A stretch of DNA of 6,131 nucleotides, from positions 1 to 6,131 of the forward strand of contig DJYL01000037.1 in the NCBI GenBank assembly GCA_002448495.1, given 5' to 3'. Numbering within the stretch: position 1 is the first letter of the stretch; each line of letters starts with the position of its first letter. This document shows, piece by piece, positions 1-5,954 of the stretch. The position numbers and the translations under genes are program-made. Source of the stretch: Pseudoselenomonas ruminantium (GTDB lineage Bacteria > Bacillota > Negativicutes > Selenomonadales > Selenomonadaceae). The notes under the pieces are model-generated. The model saw only the letters and a list, made by a program, of their open reading frames with translations, did not search any database and was not told where the DNA came from.

Positions 1-1
1 T

Positions 2-106
2 AAGAAGGCAGAAAAGAAACTGGAAATGCCTAAGGAGGCCAAGAAAGCCGTACTGGTGGAGGATATGATAGCAGATAAGCCGGCTAAGGTGGGTATTCTG
101 CGCTAA
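2..106 (+). CDS. C-terminal end of an unidentified protein (partial)
   Basis: An open frame enters from the left edge and ends at TAA 104-106, giving 34 residues. The tail is rich in Lys, Ala and Glu (for example KKAEKKLEMPKEAKKA) and ends KVGILR. The charged, repetitive start could be a helix or coiled-coil end, but there is too little to name a family. Its stop codon lies immediately upstream of a strong ribosome site for the next gene, 14 bases before that gene's ATG, so the two are probably in one transcript. The frame is supported by the absence of stops over the whole stretch and by this tight junction. The function is unknown. Confidence 0.6.
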   Translation, partial: KKAEKKLEMPKEAKKAVLVEDMIADKPAKVGILR

Positions 107-112
107 AGGAGG
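107..112 (+). promoter_or_regulatory. Ribosome binding site AGGAGG that fixes the next start
   Basis: A perfect AGGAGG lies 8 bases before ATG 121. This favours ATG 121 over the in-frame TTG at 115, which is only 2 bases from the site, and over ATG 124. Confidence 0.8.
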
Positions 113-120
113 TTTTGGGC

Positions 121-846
121 ATGATGGCAGGTAAAACCTTTGGAGAACGCTTTTTTCCGCAGGTGGTTCTGGTTTATCTGATGGCATTTTTGCTGCTGAC
201 AGGAACGGCTTCTGCGCAAGTTGAACAATGGACGGAATCGGGGTATAATTTTAAGGGCGTCCAAAAGCTTTTGGTTTATGATTTGGATATCTCTGCCGTG
301 AAATTGGAATCGGATATTGCCGAAAAAAATTTCATAAATGATTACTGGGAACAGGCTAAGAAGCAGAAAATAGCGATTTTGACGGAACAGCGCGCGGCCA
401 ATCAGATTTCGCTTTTGGAATTTAAGGATATTGACCGGCTCCGGCAGACGAATCCGGCAGCTGCTGAGGAAATGTGGAAGACCAACTTGCCCAAGGTAGT
501 GGATGCGTATGCAAAGATGCAGTATCTGAAATACGAATATACCTCCCGTGTTGTTCCCGCTCATACGGAATGGCGTACCCGTTATATACGGCATACTTAT
601 TATGATCGGGATGGTCGCAAGCATGAGGAACGGATACCTGAGCAGTATCCGGAATTTGTGCCGGAAAAGACGATATGGACGCTGCATCAGCAGATACGTT
701 TCGATGTTTACGATGCCAAAACAGACCAGTGCATTTATTCACGGAATGAAGTCCGTTCCGATGATTATGCCGGAGATGGCAGGGATATTTTCGTCAAAAT
801 TGTAAGGAACAGCTTTAAGGATTTTGTGAAGAAATGTCAAAAATAA
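121..846 (+). CDS. Exported protein of unknown function (241 aa)
   Basis: The product begins with a clear Sec signal peptide: basic residues (K5, R10), a hydrophobic core at about residues 14-27 (VVLVYLMAFLLL), and a signal peptidase I site after TASA (residue 32). No lipobox is seen. The mature part of about 209 residues opens with an aromatic segment (W37, Y42, F44) and a strand-like KLLVYDLDIS. A charged helical middle (about 60-135) follows, then a Tyr/Pro-rich stretch (about 140-185), and a C-terminal block resembling strand plus amphipathic helix (FDVYDAKTDQCIYS, then IFVKIVRNSFKDF). The overall pattern recalls small envelope proteins with a DUF4136/PelC/LpoB-like alpha-beta fold, but that is only a resemblance. 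Two cysteines (204, 239) might pair after export. It sits 33 bases before the radical SAM gene and probably shares its transcript. I do not recognise a named family. Confidence 0.85.
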   Translation: MMAGKTFGERFFPQVVLVYLMAFLLLTGTASAQVEQWTESGYNFKGVQKLLVYDLDISAVKLESDIAEKNFINDYWEQAKKQKIAILTEQRAANQISLLEFKDIDRLRQTNPAAAEEMWKTNLPKVVDAYAKMQYLKYEYTSRVVPAHTEWRTRYIRHTYYDRDGRKHEERIPEQYPEFVPEKTIWTLHQQIRFDVYDAKTDQCIYSRNEVRSDDYAGDGRDIFVKIVRNSFKDFVKKCQK

Positions 847-879
847 GCCATTTAGGCAAAAAGGAAGATAACGCAAACG

Positions 880-1779
880 ATGCTTGATATTACGAATTGT
901 AATCTCTGCCCGCGCCGCTGTGGTGTTGACCGCACACAGCGGGCGGGCTTTTGCGGTGCGGGGGATAAGGTGCGTATTGCCCTTGTTTCCCTGCACCAAT
1001 GGGAAGAACCCTGTCTGGTAGGCGAGCGGGGAGCGGGAACAGTCTTTTTCTCCTATTGCAACCTGCGCTGCGTCTATTGTCAGAACCATGAAATCAGTCA
1101 TGGCGGCAAGGGTGTGGAGGTCAGTACGGAACGGCTGACGGAGATTTTTCTGGAGCAGCAGGCGCGGGGGGCGGCTACACTTGACCTTGTAACGCCTACG
1201 CATTACGTGCCGCAGATTATTGCTGCGTTGGATATGGCTAAGGCTCAGGGCTTTCACCTGCCGGTAGTCTATAATTCCAGTGGTTATGAAACTGTAGAAA
1301 CGATTGAAGCCTTGCGGGGCTATGTGGATATTTTTCTGCCGGATTTGAAATACATGCGTGCGGAGAGCGGCGGGGCGTATTCTGCCGCGACAGATTATTT
1401 TTCCCATGCCGGTGCTGCCATAAAAAAGATGGTGGAGATGGTGGGAGCAGTGCAGTTTGCAGACAATGGGCAGATGACGAGGGGTGTGCTGGTGCGCCAT
1501 ATGATTTTGCCGGGGCACCGCCATGAGAGCATGGAACTGGTGAAATGGCTCTGGGAAAATTTTGGCCGGACGATTCAGGTCAGTCTGATGAATCAATATA
1601 CGCCCATGTATAAAGCCTCAGAGCATAAGAAAATCAATCGCCGCCTGACGACTTTTGAATATGAGTCGGTGGTGGACTATGCCCTGAGCCTGGGCATGGA
1701 AAATGCTTATGTACAGGAACGGCGCAGCGCTTCGGAGGAATATGTGCCGGATTTCAATGGGGCTGGTGTTTCAGGCTAG
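880..1779 (+). CDS. PflX-type (COG1313) radical SAM protein
   Basis: This 299-residue protein has the radical SAM signature CNLRCVYC (C60, C64, C67), which binds the 4Fe-4S cluster that cleaves S-adenosylmethionine. Family blocks visible in order are an N-terminal Cys cluster (C7, C10, C14, C25), HQWEEP (39-44), the GAGTVFFSYC lead-in to the signature, QNHEIS, LVTPTHYVP (103-111), VYNSSGYE (130-137), VDIFLPDLKY (149-158), VRHMILPG (205-212) and SLMNQYTP (235-242). These match the PflX group of pyruvate formate-lyase activase relatives, whose substrate is unknown. The length is normal for that group. The four N-terminal cysteines could hold a further metal site. No glycyl-radical enzyme is nearby, so calling it a PflA would be unsafe. 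ATG 880 follows AGGAAG (862-867) at 12 bases, slightly long, with no better in-frame start just upstream. Confidence 0.9.
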   Translation: MLDITNCNLCPRRCGVDRTQRAGFCGAGDKVRIALVSLHQWEEPCLVGERGAGTVFFSYCNLRCVYCQNHEISHGGKGVEVSTERLTEIFLEQQARGAATLDLVTPTHYVPQIIAALDMAKAQGFHLPVVYNSSGYETVETIEALRGYVDIFLPDLKYMRAESGGAYSAATDYFSHAGAAIKKMVEMVGAVQFADNGQMTRGVLVRHMILPGHRHESMELVKWLWENFGRTIQVSLMNQYTPMYKASEHKKINRRLTTFEYESVVDYALSLGMENAYVQERRSASEEYVPDFNGAGVSG

Positions 1780-1802
1780 GAAAACAGTTTCAGAATATGT
1801 AC

Positions 1803-1831
1803 TAGGAAAAACAGAGGAAAAACGCTATAAT
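1803..1831 (+). promoter_or_regulatory. Probable promoter of the hexokinase-rpoN unit
   Basis: A perfect TATAAT -10 box lies at 1826-1831 in the 96-base AT-rich gap between the radical SAM and hexokinase genes. At 17-base spacing the -35 position reads TAGGAA, a weak match, so basal strength is uncertain or an activator helps. Transcription would begin near 1838, leaving a leader of about 38 bases. No terminator hairpin for the preceding genes is evident in this gap. Confidence 0.55.
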
Positions 1832-1875
1832 AAGAAAGGTATTTTTATTAGATAAATGTTAAAGGGGAATAGAAA

Positions 1876-3153
1876 ATGGCTTTTAATCAGGAACATTTTG
1901 CACAGCTTATTGATGAATTCACGGTGAACAGCGAGCAGCTCAGGGAAATTGCGGCTGATTTCCGTTATGATTTGCGTTTGGGACTCAAGAATCCGGACGA
2001 ATCTTCTCTGCGTATGCTCAAATCCTATCTGGGTCTGCCCTCCGGCAAGGAAACCGGCGAATATCTGGCATTGGACTTCGGTGGCACGAACCTGCGTGTT
2101 TTGCGGATTAAGCTCATGGGGGAAGGCAAGTTCGAAGTGCTCAAAAAGGTGGCTAAGCCGCTGAAGGTGGAAGGCGTATACGATTTCATCGGCGCAGATT
2201 CCACGGCTGAGGAAATGTTTGACTTCATCGCTGAACTCGTAGATGAAGCCATTGACGGCGACCACGAGAAAAAGTATCTTTTAGGTCATACCTTCTCGTT
2301 CCCCTCGGAGCAGACGAATCTTTACAATGCCAAGCTCATCATCTGGACGAAGGAATTTGCTACGCCGGGTGTAGAGGGCAAGGTCGTCAATGACCTCTTG
2401 AAAGAAGCGCTGCACCGTCAGGGCATTGATAATGTTGAACCGACGGCAGTCATCAACGATACGGTAGCTGTTCTGTTGGCGGCGGCTTACAAACAGCCGG
2501 ATATCTATATCGGTTCCATCTATGCAACGGGTCATAACACCTGCTACCTCGAACCCTATGCGGAAAGCGGCGATGCGCCGATGATTCTCAATCTGGAATC
2601 CGGCGGCTTTATGAAGCTCGTGCCGAGCCGTCTGGATATCGAATACGATGAAGCCTCGGAAAAGCCGGGCGAACAGCGCCTGGAAAAAATGGTTTCCGGC
2701 CGTTACATGGGCGAACTCTTCGGCATGGCTATGGCTGAACTGCTGGAGGAAAAGGGCAAAAACTACGGTTTTACCAGCATTGATATGAGCAATATCATCA
2801 ACGAAGCCGATAAGGTTGCCGAAATCGTCAAGGCCAAGACGGGTCATGATATTGCGGACGAAGATGTGGAAAAAGTGCAGAAATTGGCCAGCACGCTCGT
2901 TATCCGTTCTGCCCGCCTCGTGACGGCCTCTTTTGTGGGCATTATCTGGCAGCAGGCCGGCAGCGGCAAGGCACAGAAACAGCACATTGCCATTGACGGC
3001 TCGGTTTACGAAAAAATGCCGCTGGCCAAAGAAAACATCATGCGCGCTCTGTCCGAACTTCTTGGTGAGGAAGCCGCAGTTATTGATACGGTACTGGAAA
3101 ACGGCGGCAGCGGTCTGGGCGCAGCGATTGCCGCAGCCATGTCCCAAAAGTAA
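1876..3153 (+). CDS. Hexokinase, eukaryotic-type family
   Basis: It phosphorylates glucose or related hexoses with ATP to hexose 6-phosphate in the cytosol. The 425-residue sequence shows the eukaryotic hexokinase family pattern (Hexokinase_1 plus Hexokinase_2), not the ROK or bacterial Glk pattern. Visible blocks are phosphate-1 LALDFGGTNLRV (64-75), HTFSFPSEQ (138-146), the sugar-binding IIWTKEF (155-161; T158, K159), INDTVAVL (193-200) with N194 and catalytic base D195, YATGHNTCYLE (216-226) matching the GTGTNACY block, NLESGGF (239-245) with E241, KPGEQRLEKMVSGRYMGEL (263-281) with E270, IAIDGSVYEKMP (371-382), and GGSGLGAAIAAA near the end. All the sugar-contacting residues I can place are kept; the block usually written WTKGF has Glu in place of Gly. 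AAGGGG (1862-1867) sits 8 bases before ATG 1876. The true sugar range cannot be read from sequence. rpoN follows after 39 bases. Confidence 0.95.
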   Translation: MAFNQEHFAQLIDEFTVNSEQLREIAADFRYDLRLGLKNPDESSLRMLKSYLGLPSGKETGEYLALDFGGTNLRVLRIKLMGEGKFEVLKKVAKPLKVEGVYDFIGADSTAEEMFDFIAELVDEAIDGDHEKKYLLGHTFSFPSEQTNLYNAKLIIWTKEFATPGVEGKVVNDLLKEALHRQGIDNVEPTAVINDTVAVLLAAAYKQPDIYIGSIYATGHNTCYLEPYAESGDAPMILNLESGGFMKLVPSRLDIEYDEASEKPGEQRLEKMVSGRYMGELFGMAMAELLEEKGKNYGFTSIDMSNIINEADKVAEIVKAKTGHDIADEDVEKVQKLASTLVIRSARLVTASFVGIIWQQAGSGKAQKQHIAIDGSVYEKMPLAKENIMRALSELLGEEAAVIDTVLENGGSGLGAAIAAAMSQK

Positions 3154-3192
3154 GACCTTAGGTCGCCTATTCATTGAAGGAGCGTTTTTCCC

Positions 3193-4566
3193 ATGCATCA
3201 GGAACAAGCATTAAATATGAATCTCTCGCAGCATCTGGCAATGACCATGAAGTTGCAGCAGGCCATTCAGATTCTGCAGCTGTCGGCGCAGGATTTGAAG
3301 ACTGAGATAGAAAAGGAATACTTGGAAAATCCCGCTCTGGAGATGGAATACGGCGACGGCGCCGATACGCGGCAGATGGAGAACCTGCGGGCGGAGAATA
3401 TTTCTGCGCTGGCCGAGTACCTTGAAGGGGACGGCAATACCTCCAATGGTGGCTTTAGCGACGCCAGTTCCCGCGAACACGTTTTTGAATCGGCTACGCC
3501 GGTCAGTACAACCTTGGAGCGGGAGTTATTGGAACAGGCTGAATTTGCCTTTCAAGCGGAAGAAGATTTGGCCGTTGCGACCTTCATCATTGGCTCCATT
3601 GACGATTGGGGCTATTTGACCCTGCCGTTAAAGGAAATCGCCGCCACCATGCAGGTGACGGCGGACAAGGCAGAACGTGTTTTGAGCGTCATACAGACCT
3701 TTGAGCCGTTGGGCGTTGGTGCCCGCGATTTAGCGGAGTGTTTGCGGATTCAGGCCAAGGCCTTGGGCATTTATGAGGGGCTGGTGGCTGCCGTTATCGA
3801 CAAGCATTTGTCGGCGGTAGCCGATGCCCGCATTAAGGAAATTGCTGCGGCGGAAAACTGCAAACCTGCGGATGTGCAGGTGGCCGTGGATATCGTCCGC
3901 AAGCTCGACCCCAAGCCCGGTAGTGCCTATGGCGGGGCGGCGGCCAGCTATATCACGCCCGATGTGGTGGTGACGAAGACCGCGAACGGCTATCAGGTGA
4001 ACCTCAACGATACCTATATTCCGCAGCTCAAAATATCTTCCATCTACAAAAATGCCGAGGAATACGACAAGGACACCCAAAAGTACATCAACAAGCGGCT
4101 GAGTGCCGCGTCCTGGCTCATTAACAGCATTGAACAGCGCCGCAGCACCATCAAGAAAGTGGTGGAAGAAATCGTGCGCGTGCAGCAGGATTTTTTGGAA
4201 CAGGGCATGAAAAAACTCCACCCCCTGACCATGCAGGAGGTGGCTGATGCCATCGGTGTCCATGAGTCCACAGTCAGCCGTGCGGTGGCGAATAAATACG
4301 TGGAACTGCCGGGGGGCATTGTCGCTCTGCGCAAGTTCTTTACGGCGAATCTGGCCAAGAGCGGCGACGGCGAGGACTTCATCGCCGGTCAGGCCAAGGC
4401 GGTTATCAAGGAGCTTATCGAAGGCGAAAATCCGCAGAAGCCCCTGAGCGACCAAAAGCTTTGCGAACTGCTGAAAACAAGAAAGATGGATATTTCCCGC
4501 CGTACGGTCATGAAATACCGCGAGGCTTTGGGCTATCCATCTTCGGTAAAGCGCAAGCGCTATTGA
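3193..4566 (+). CDS. rpoN: RNA polymerase sigma-54 factor
   Basis: Sigma-54 directs core RNA polymerase to -24/-12 promoters, which need an AAA+ activator to open. The 457-residue product has the usual length and all three regions. The N-terminal activator-interacting region is Gln/Leu-rich (LAMTMKLQQAIQILQLS, residues 15-31, then YLENPALE). An acidic linker follows, then the core-binding domain with FEPLGVGARDLAECL (170-184) and LDPKPG (238-243). The helix-turn-helix lies at about 346-366 (TMQEVADAIGVHESTVSRAV) and is followed by the usual LPGG...LRKFF. The C-terminal RpoN box reads SRRTVMKYRE (435-444), with Ser at the first position where Ala is usual, followed by YPSSVKRKRY. AAGGAG (3177-3182) is 10 bases before ATG 3193; a second in-frame ATG at 3217 is less likely. 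It is probably cotranscribed with hexokinase. No sigma-54 activator gene is in the window. The symbol sigL is used in Bacillus. Confidence 0.97.
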   Translation: MHQEQALNMNLSQHLAMTMKLQQAIQILQLSAQDLKTEIEKEYLENPALEMEYGDGADTRQMENLRAENISALAEYLEGDGNTSNGGFSDASSREHVFESATPVSTTLERELLEQAEFAFQAEEDLAVATFIIGSIDDWGYLTLPLKEIAATMQVTADKAERVLSVIQTFEPLGVGARDLAECLRIQAKALGIYEGLVAAVIDKHLSAVADARIKEIAAAENCKPADVQVAVDIVRKLDPKPGSAYGGAAASYITPDVVVTKTANGYQVNLNDTYIPQLKISSIYKNAEEYDKDTQKYINKRLSAASWLINSIEQRRSTIKKVVEEIVRVQQDFLEQGMKKLHPLTMQEVADAIGVHESTVSRAVANKYVELPGGIVALRKFFTANLAKSGDGEDFIAGQAKAVIKELIEGENPQKPLSDQKLCELLKTRKMDISRRTVMKYREALGYPSSVKRKRY

Positions 4567-4576
4567 TTATTTTTTT
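4550..4576 (+). terminator. Possible weak terminator overlapping the end of rpoN
   Basis: AGCGC (4550-4554) and GCGCT (4557-4561) form a short hairpin over the last rpoN codons. An AT-rich spacer and a run of seven T (4570-4576) follow, with the run lying inside the convergent araC coding sequence. The stem is only 4-5 bp and the T run starts 8 bases after it, so this is a poor intrinsic terminator. It is listed because nothing better separates the two genes. Confidence 0.25.
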
Positions 4577-5415
4577 CGGTACCCCCGGGGGGAGCATTTG
4601 AATCTCTCCTTGAAGGCGCGGGAGAAGGTGGAGTAGTCAGCAAAACCGACTTCCTCACAGATATTGGTGATGGACATATCCGTTTTGAGCAAATCGCGGG
4701 CCAGAAGCAGGCGTTTGCTGCGGATATATTGGTGGATGCTGTATCCGGTATCAGCCTTGAATTTGCGCATGAGGTAAAATTTGCTGATATAGGCTTTGGC
4801 AGCCAAATCATCAATGGAAAGTTCTTCGGACAGATGGGCGTTGATATAGGTCATGATTTCCTGAATTTTGGGGTCATAGCTGGCATTGGTCAGGCCGGAC
4901 AGCTCATGTTCATGCAGGGAACGGTTCAACAGAATCATAAACTCAATAAACATAATTTCGGTAAACAGTCCGTTGGCAAAACCATGCCCGCGGGCTGTTT
5001 TTTCGAGTTTGTCCATATGGAAAAGCAGGTCGTGGCTGGTGCCGGGCGGCTGGTGCATGACGCTGCTGTTTTCCTGCGCATAGGCAAAGCACTGGGAAAG
5101 GTCGGCATGTTCATTGTCCTGTTCCTGCCAGCGGCGCAGGAAATCCGGCGCGACGTAGATGACAATGCGTTCATATTCTTTATTATCGTCCGTGAAGATT
5201 GGCCGGTGAATTTCTCCGGCGGTGACAAAAACAATATCCCGGGGCGCAAGATGATAGGTTTTGCCCTCGATGACATAGTCTACAGCGCCGTCAAGGAACA
5301 TGATAATTTTATGGAAATCGTGATAATGAAAGGGAATGGGCTTTAGCTCGGCATCTTTTAGGCGAAAAACACGGAAGTCGCTGATAAGATAGCCTTTTTT
5401 TTCATAGTCGCTCAT
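4567..5415 (-). CDS. AraC-family transcriptional regulator with cupin-like sensor domain
   Basis: This 282-residue regulator has an N-terminal AraC-type ligand-binding (cupin) domain: PFHYHDFHKIIMFLDGAVDYVIEG (about 28-51; H30, H32 and H35 could line the pocket), then YHLAPRDIVFVTAGEIHRP. A helical linker spans about 125-175. The C-terminal double helix-turn-helix has ELSIDDLAAKAYISKFYLMRKFK (198-220) and the family signature ITNICEEVGFADYSTFSRAFKERFKCSP (249-276). Proteins of this design often sense a sugar or similar small molecule, but the ligand cannot be deduced. An in-frame ATG at 5478 would add 21 residues, yet ATG 5415 is preferred: AGAGGTG lies 5 bases upstream and the longer start would put coding sequence over the promoter and operator. 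It is divergent from the DapF-like gene across a large inverted repeat, suggesting that it regulates both genes. Its stop directly abuts the rpoN stop. Confidence 0.93.
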   Translation of the reverse strand: MSDYEKKGYLISDFRVFRLKDAELKPIPFHYHDFHKIIMFLDGAVDYVIEGKTYHLAPRDIVFVTAGEIHRPIFTDDNKEYERIVIYVAPDFLRRWQEQDNEHADLSQCFAYAQENSSVMHQPPGTSHDLLFHMDKLEKTARGHGFANGLFTEIMFIEFMILLNRSLHEHELSGLTNASYDPKIQEIMTYINAHLSEELSIDDLAAKAYISKFYLMRKFKADTGYSIHQYIRSKRLLLARDLLKTDMSITNICEEVGFADYSTFSRAFKERFKCSPRGYRKK

Positions 5416-5420
5416 GGAAT

Positions 5421-5427
5421 CACCTCT
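5421..5427 (-). promoter_or_regulatory. Ribosome binding site AGAGGTG that fixes the araC start
   Basis: AGAGGTG on the minus strand ends 5 bases before ATG 5415. This argues against the in-frame ATG at 5478, which would lie inside the operator. Confidence 0.7.
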
Positions 5428-5445
5428 TGCCTTGTAATTGATTTC

Positions 5446-5474
5446 AGTATAGTACATTATTTGCAATATTGAAA
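5446..5474 (-). promoter_or_regulatory. Probable promoter of the araC-type gene
   Basis: TATACT on the minus strand (5451 to 5446) is a good -10 box 30 bases before the ATG. The -35 position at 17-base spacing reads TTTCAA, a poor match. The left arm of the inverted repeat (5452-5468) fills the spacer, so the promoter is probably controlled by whatever binds there. Confidence 0.5.
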
Positions 5475-5506
5475 GCATATTTTCAACTTTTATTGCAAAT
5501 ATGTAC
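5452..5506. promoter_or_regulatory. Long inverted repeat, probable shared operator for divergent promoters
   Basis: The left arm GTACATTATTTGCAATA (5452-5468) and the right arm TATTGCAAATATGTAC (5491-5506) are reverse complements except for one extra T in the left arm. An 11-bp core, TATTTGCAATA, is perfect. The spacer holds a second inverted repeat, TTGAAA (5469-5474) and TTTCAA (5481-5486). The two TTGCAA hexamers are centred 32 bases apart, close to three helical turns, so bound proteins would sit on the same face. Both arms lie just inside the two opposing -10 boxes. The likely binder is the adjacent AraC-type protein, by inference only. Confidence 0.65.
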
Positions 5507-5507
5507 T

Positions 5508-5516
5508 TGCTATAAT
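5508..5516 (+). promoter_or_regulatory. Extended -10 promoter for the DapF-like gene
   Basis: TGCTATAAT (5508-5516) is a perfect extended -10 element (TGn plus TATAAT). No good -35 is present at 16-18 bases; that zone is covered by the right arm of the inverted repeat. Transcription should start near 5523, giving a leader of about 55 bases. Confidence 0.65.
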
Positions 5517-5577
5517 AATGACAGTGAAAAAATGAGACGTAAGGAAGATTCCTAAGTCAGAAAGGCCGGTGAGCAGG

Positions 5578-5904
5578 ATGTTGTTAGTTCGTTTGTATCG
5601 TGTGGAGGATAAGGAAGTCATGGTTATGGATGGCAGTCGGGATTTCATGCCGGAGACGGGCGCTATCCGCCTGCTGGCCAGCCGCGAATCTGGCGTAGGG
5701 GCTGACCGGGTTATTGTTTATTGCGGCAAACAGCACAAAACTGGTTTTCGCGTCTTTACCGCAGACGGCTCGGAAAAGGAACTTACGGCAGAAGATTCGT
5801 TACTTCTTTCCCGCCAGCAGGCTGACATTGAAGTGCGTCTGACCGATACTTTTGTGAGCCGGATGCGTCTGGCTGATGAGGAGAAACTGGCAGCTGCCTG
5901 CTGA
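5578..5904 (+). CDS. Small protein resembling the N-terminal part of diaminopimelate epimerase, catalytic Cys absent
   Basis: The product has 108 residues from ATG 5578, or 111 from the in-frame GTG 5569. Two blocks recall DapF: SGVGADRVIVY (38-48), like the GIGADG block, and FRVFTADGSEKEL (57-69), like the family's R-x-F-N-A-D-G-S-E block. The start, MLLVRLYRV followed by VMVMDGS, also lines up with the DapF N-terminus, but its HGLGNDF motif is not kept. The ADGSE block should run into CGNG, which holds a catalytic Cys, but here it reads LTAED. The second DapF domain is missing, since the family is about 270 residues. Epimerase activity is therefore very unlikely; it may be a degenerate paralogue or a repurposed binding domain. 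The frame is clean, with its own promoter, so it looks expressed. ATG 5578 has GGTG 6 bases upstream, while GTG 5569 has AAAGG only 3 bases away. The function is unknown. Confidence 0.75.
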   Translation: MLLVRLYRVEDKEVMVMDGSRDFMPETGAIRLLASRESGVGADRVIVYCGKQHKTGFRVFTADGSEKELTAEDSLLLSRQQADIEVRLTDTFVSRMRLADEEKLAAAC

Positions 5905-5912
5905 CAAAAACA

Positions 5913-5941
5913 TTGACAAGCAAATCACTGAATGATACAAT
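5913..5941 (+). promoter_or_regulatory. Promoter of the tRNA-Leu gene
   Basis: A perfect TTGACA -35 (5913-5918) is followed after exactly 17 bases by TACAAT (5936-5941), one base off consensus. The expected start near 5948 is about 7 bases before the tRNA. It begins only 8 bases after the stop of the preceding gene, and no terminator separates them. Confidence 0.85.
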
Positions 5942-5954
5942 TATTAATGTTTTT

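Noticed and set aside
739..1596. 285-codon open frame on the minus strand
   Set aside because: It lies opposite the radical SAM gene, whose motifs are unmistakable. The translation is His/Arg/Leu-rich with no recognisable domain, as expected of a shadow frame.
880..1779. Assignment as pyruvate formate-lyase activase (pflA) or AmmeMemoRadiSam protein
   Set aside because: The HQWEEP and N-terminal Cys pattern fits PflX/COG1313 better, and no glycyl-radical enzyme, AMMECR1 or Memo gene is in the window.
2281..3207. 308-codon open frame on the minus strand
   Set aside because: It is antisense to hexokinase and carries no motif; it results from codon bias of the real gene.
3730..4455. 241-codon open frame on the minus strand
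   Set aside because: It is antisense to rpoN, whose conserved regions are all in the plus-strand frame.
4729..5346. 205-codon open frame on the plus strand
   Set aside because: It is antisense to the AraC-type gene, which has full family signatures and a proper ribosome site.
5416..5478. N-terminal extension of the AraC-type protein to ATG 5478
   Set aside because: The extra 21 residues would be encoded across the promoter and inverted repeat, while AGAGGTG points to ATG 5415.
5452..5510. Transposon ends or a sigma-54 (-24/-12) promoter in the divergent region
   Set aside because: There is no transposase, target duplication or GG-N10-GC spacing; TTGC at 5507-5510 has no GG ten bases upstream. 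The layout fits an operator between two divergent sigma-70-type promoters.
5532..5555. Seven-codon leader ORF (MRRKEDS) in the leader of the DapF-like gene
   Set aside because: It has no ribosome site and no run of regulatory codons or alternative hairpins, so it is probably chance.
5889..5898. GGCAGCTGCC palindrome as a terminator of the DapF-like gene
   Set aside because: It is inside the coding end, has no loop and no T run follows.
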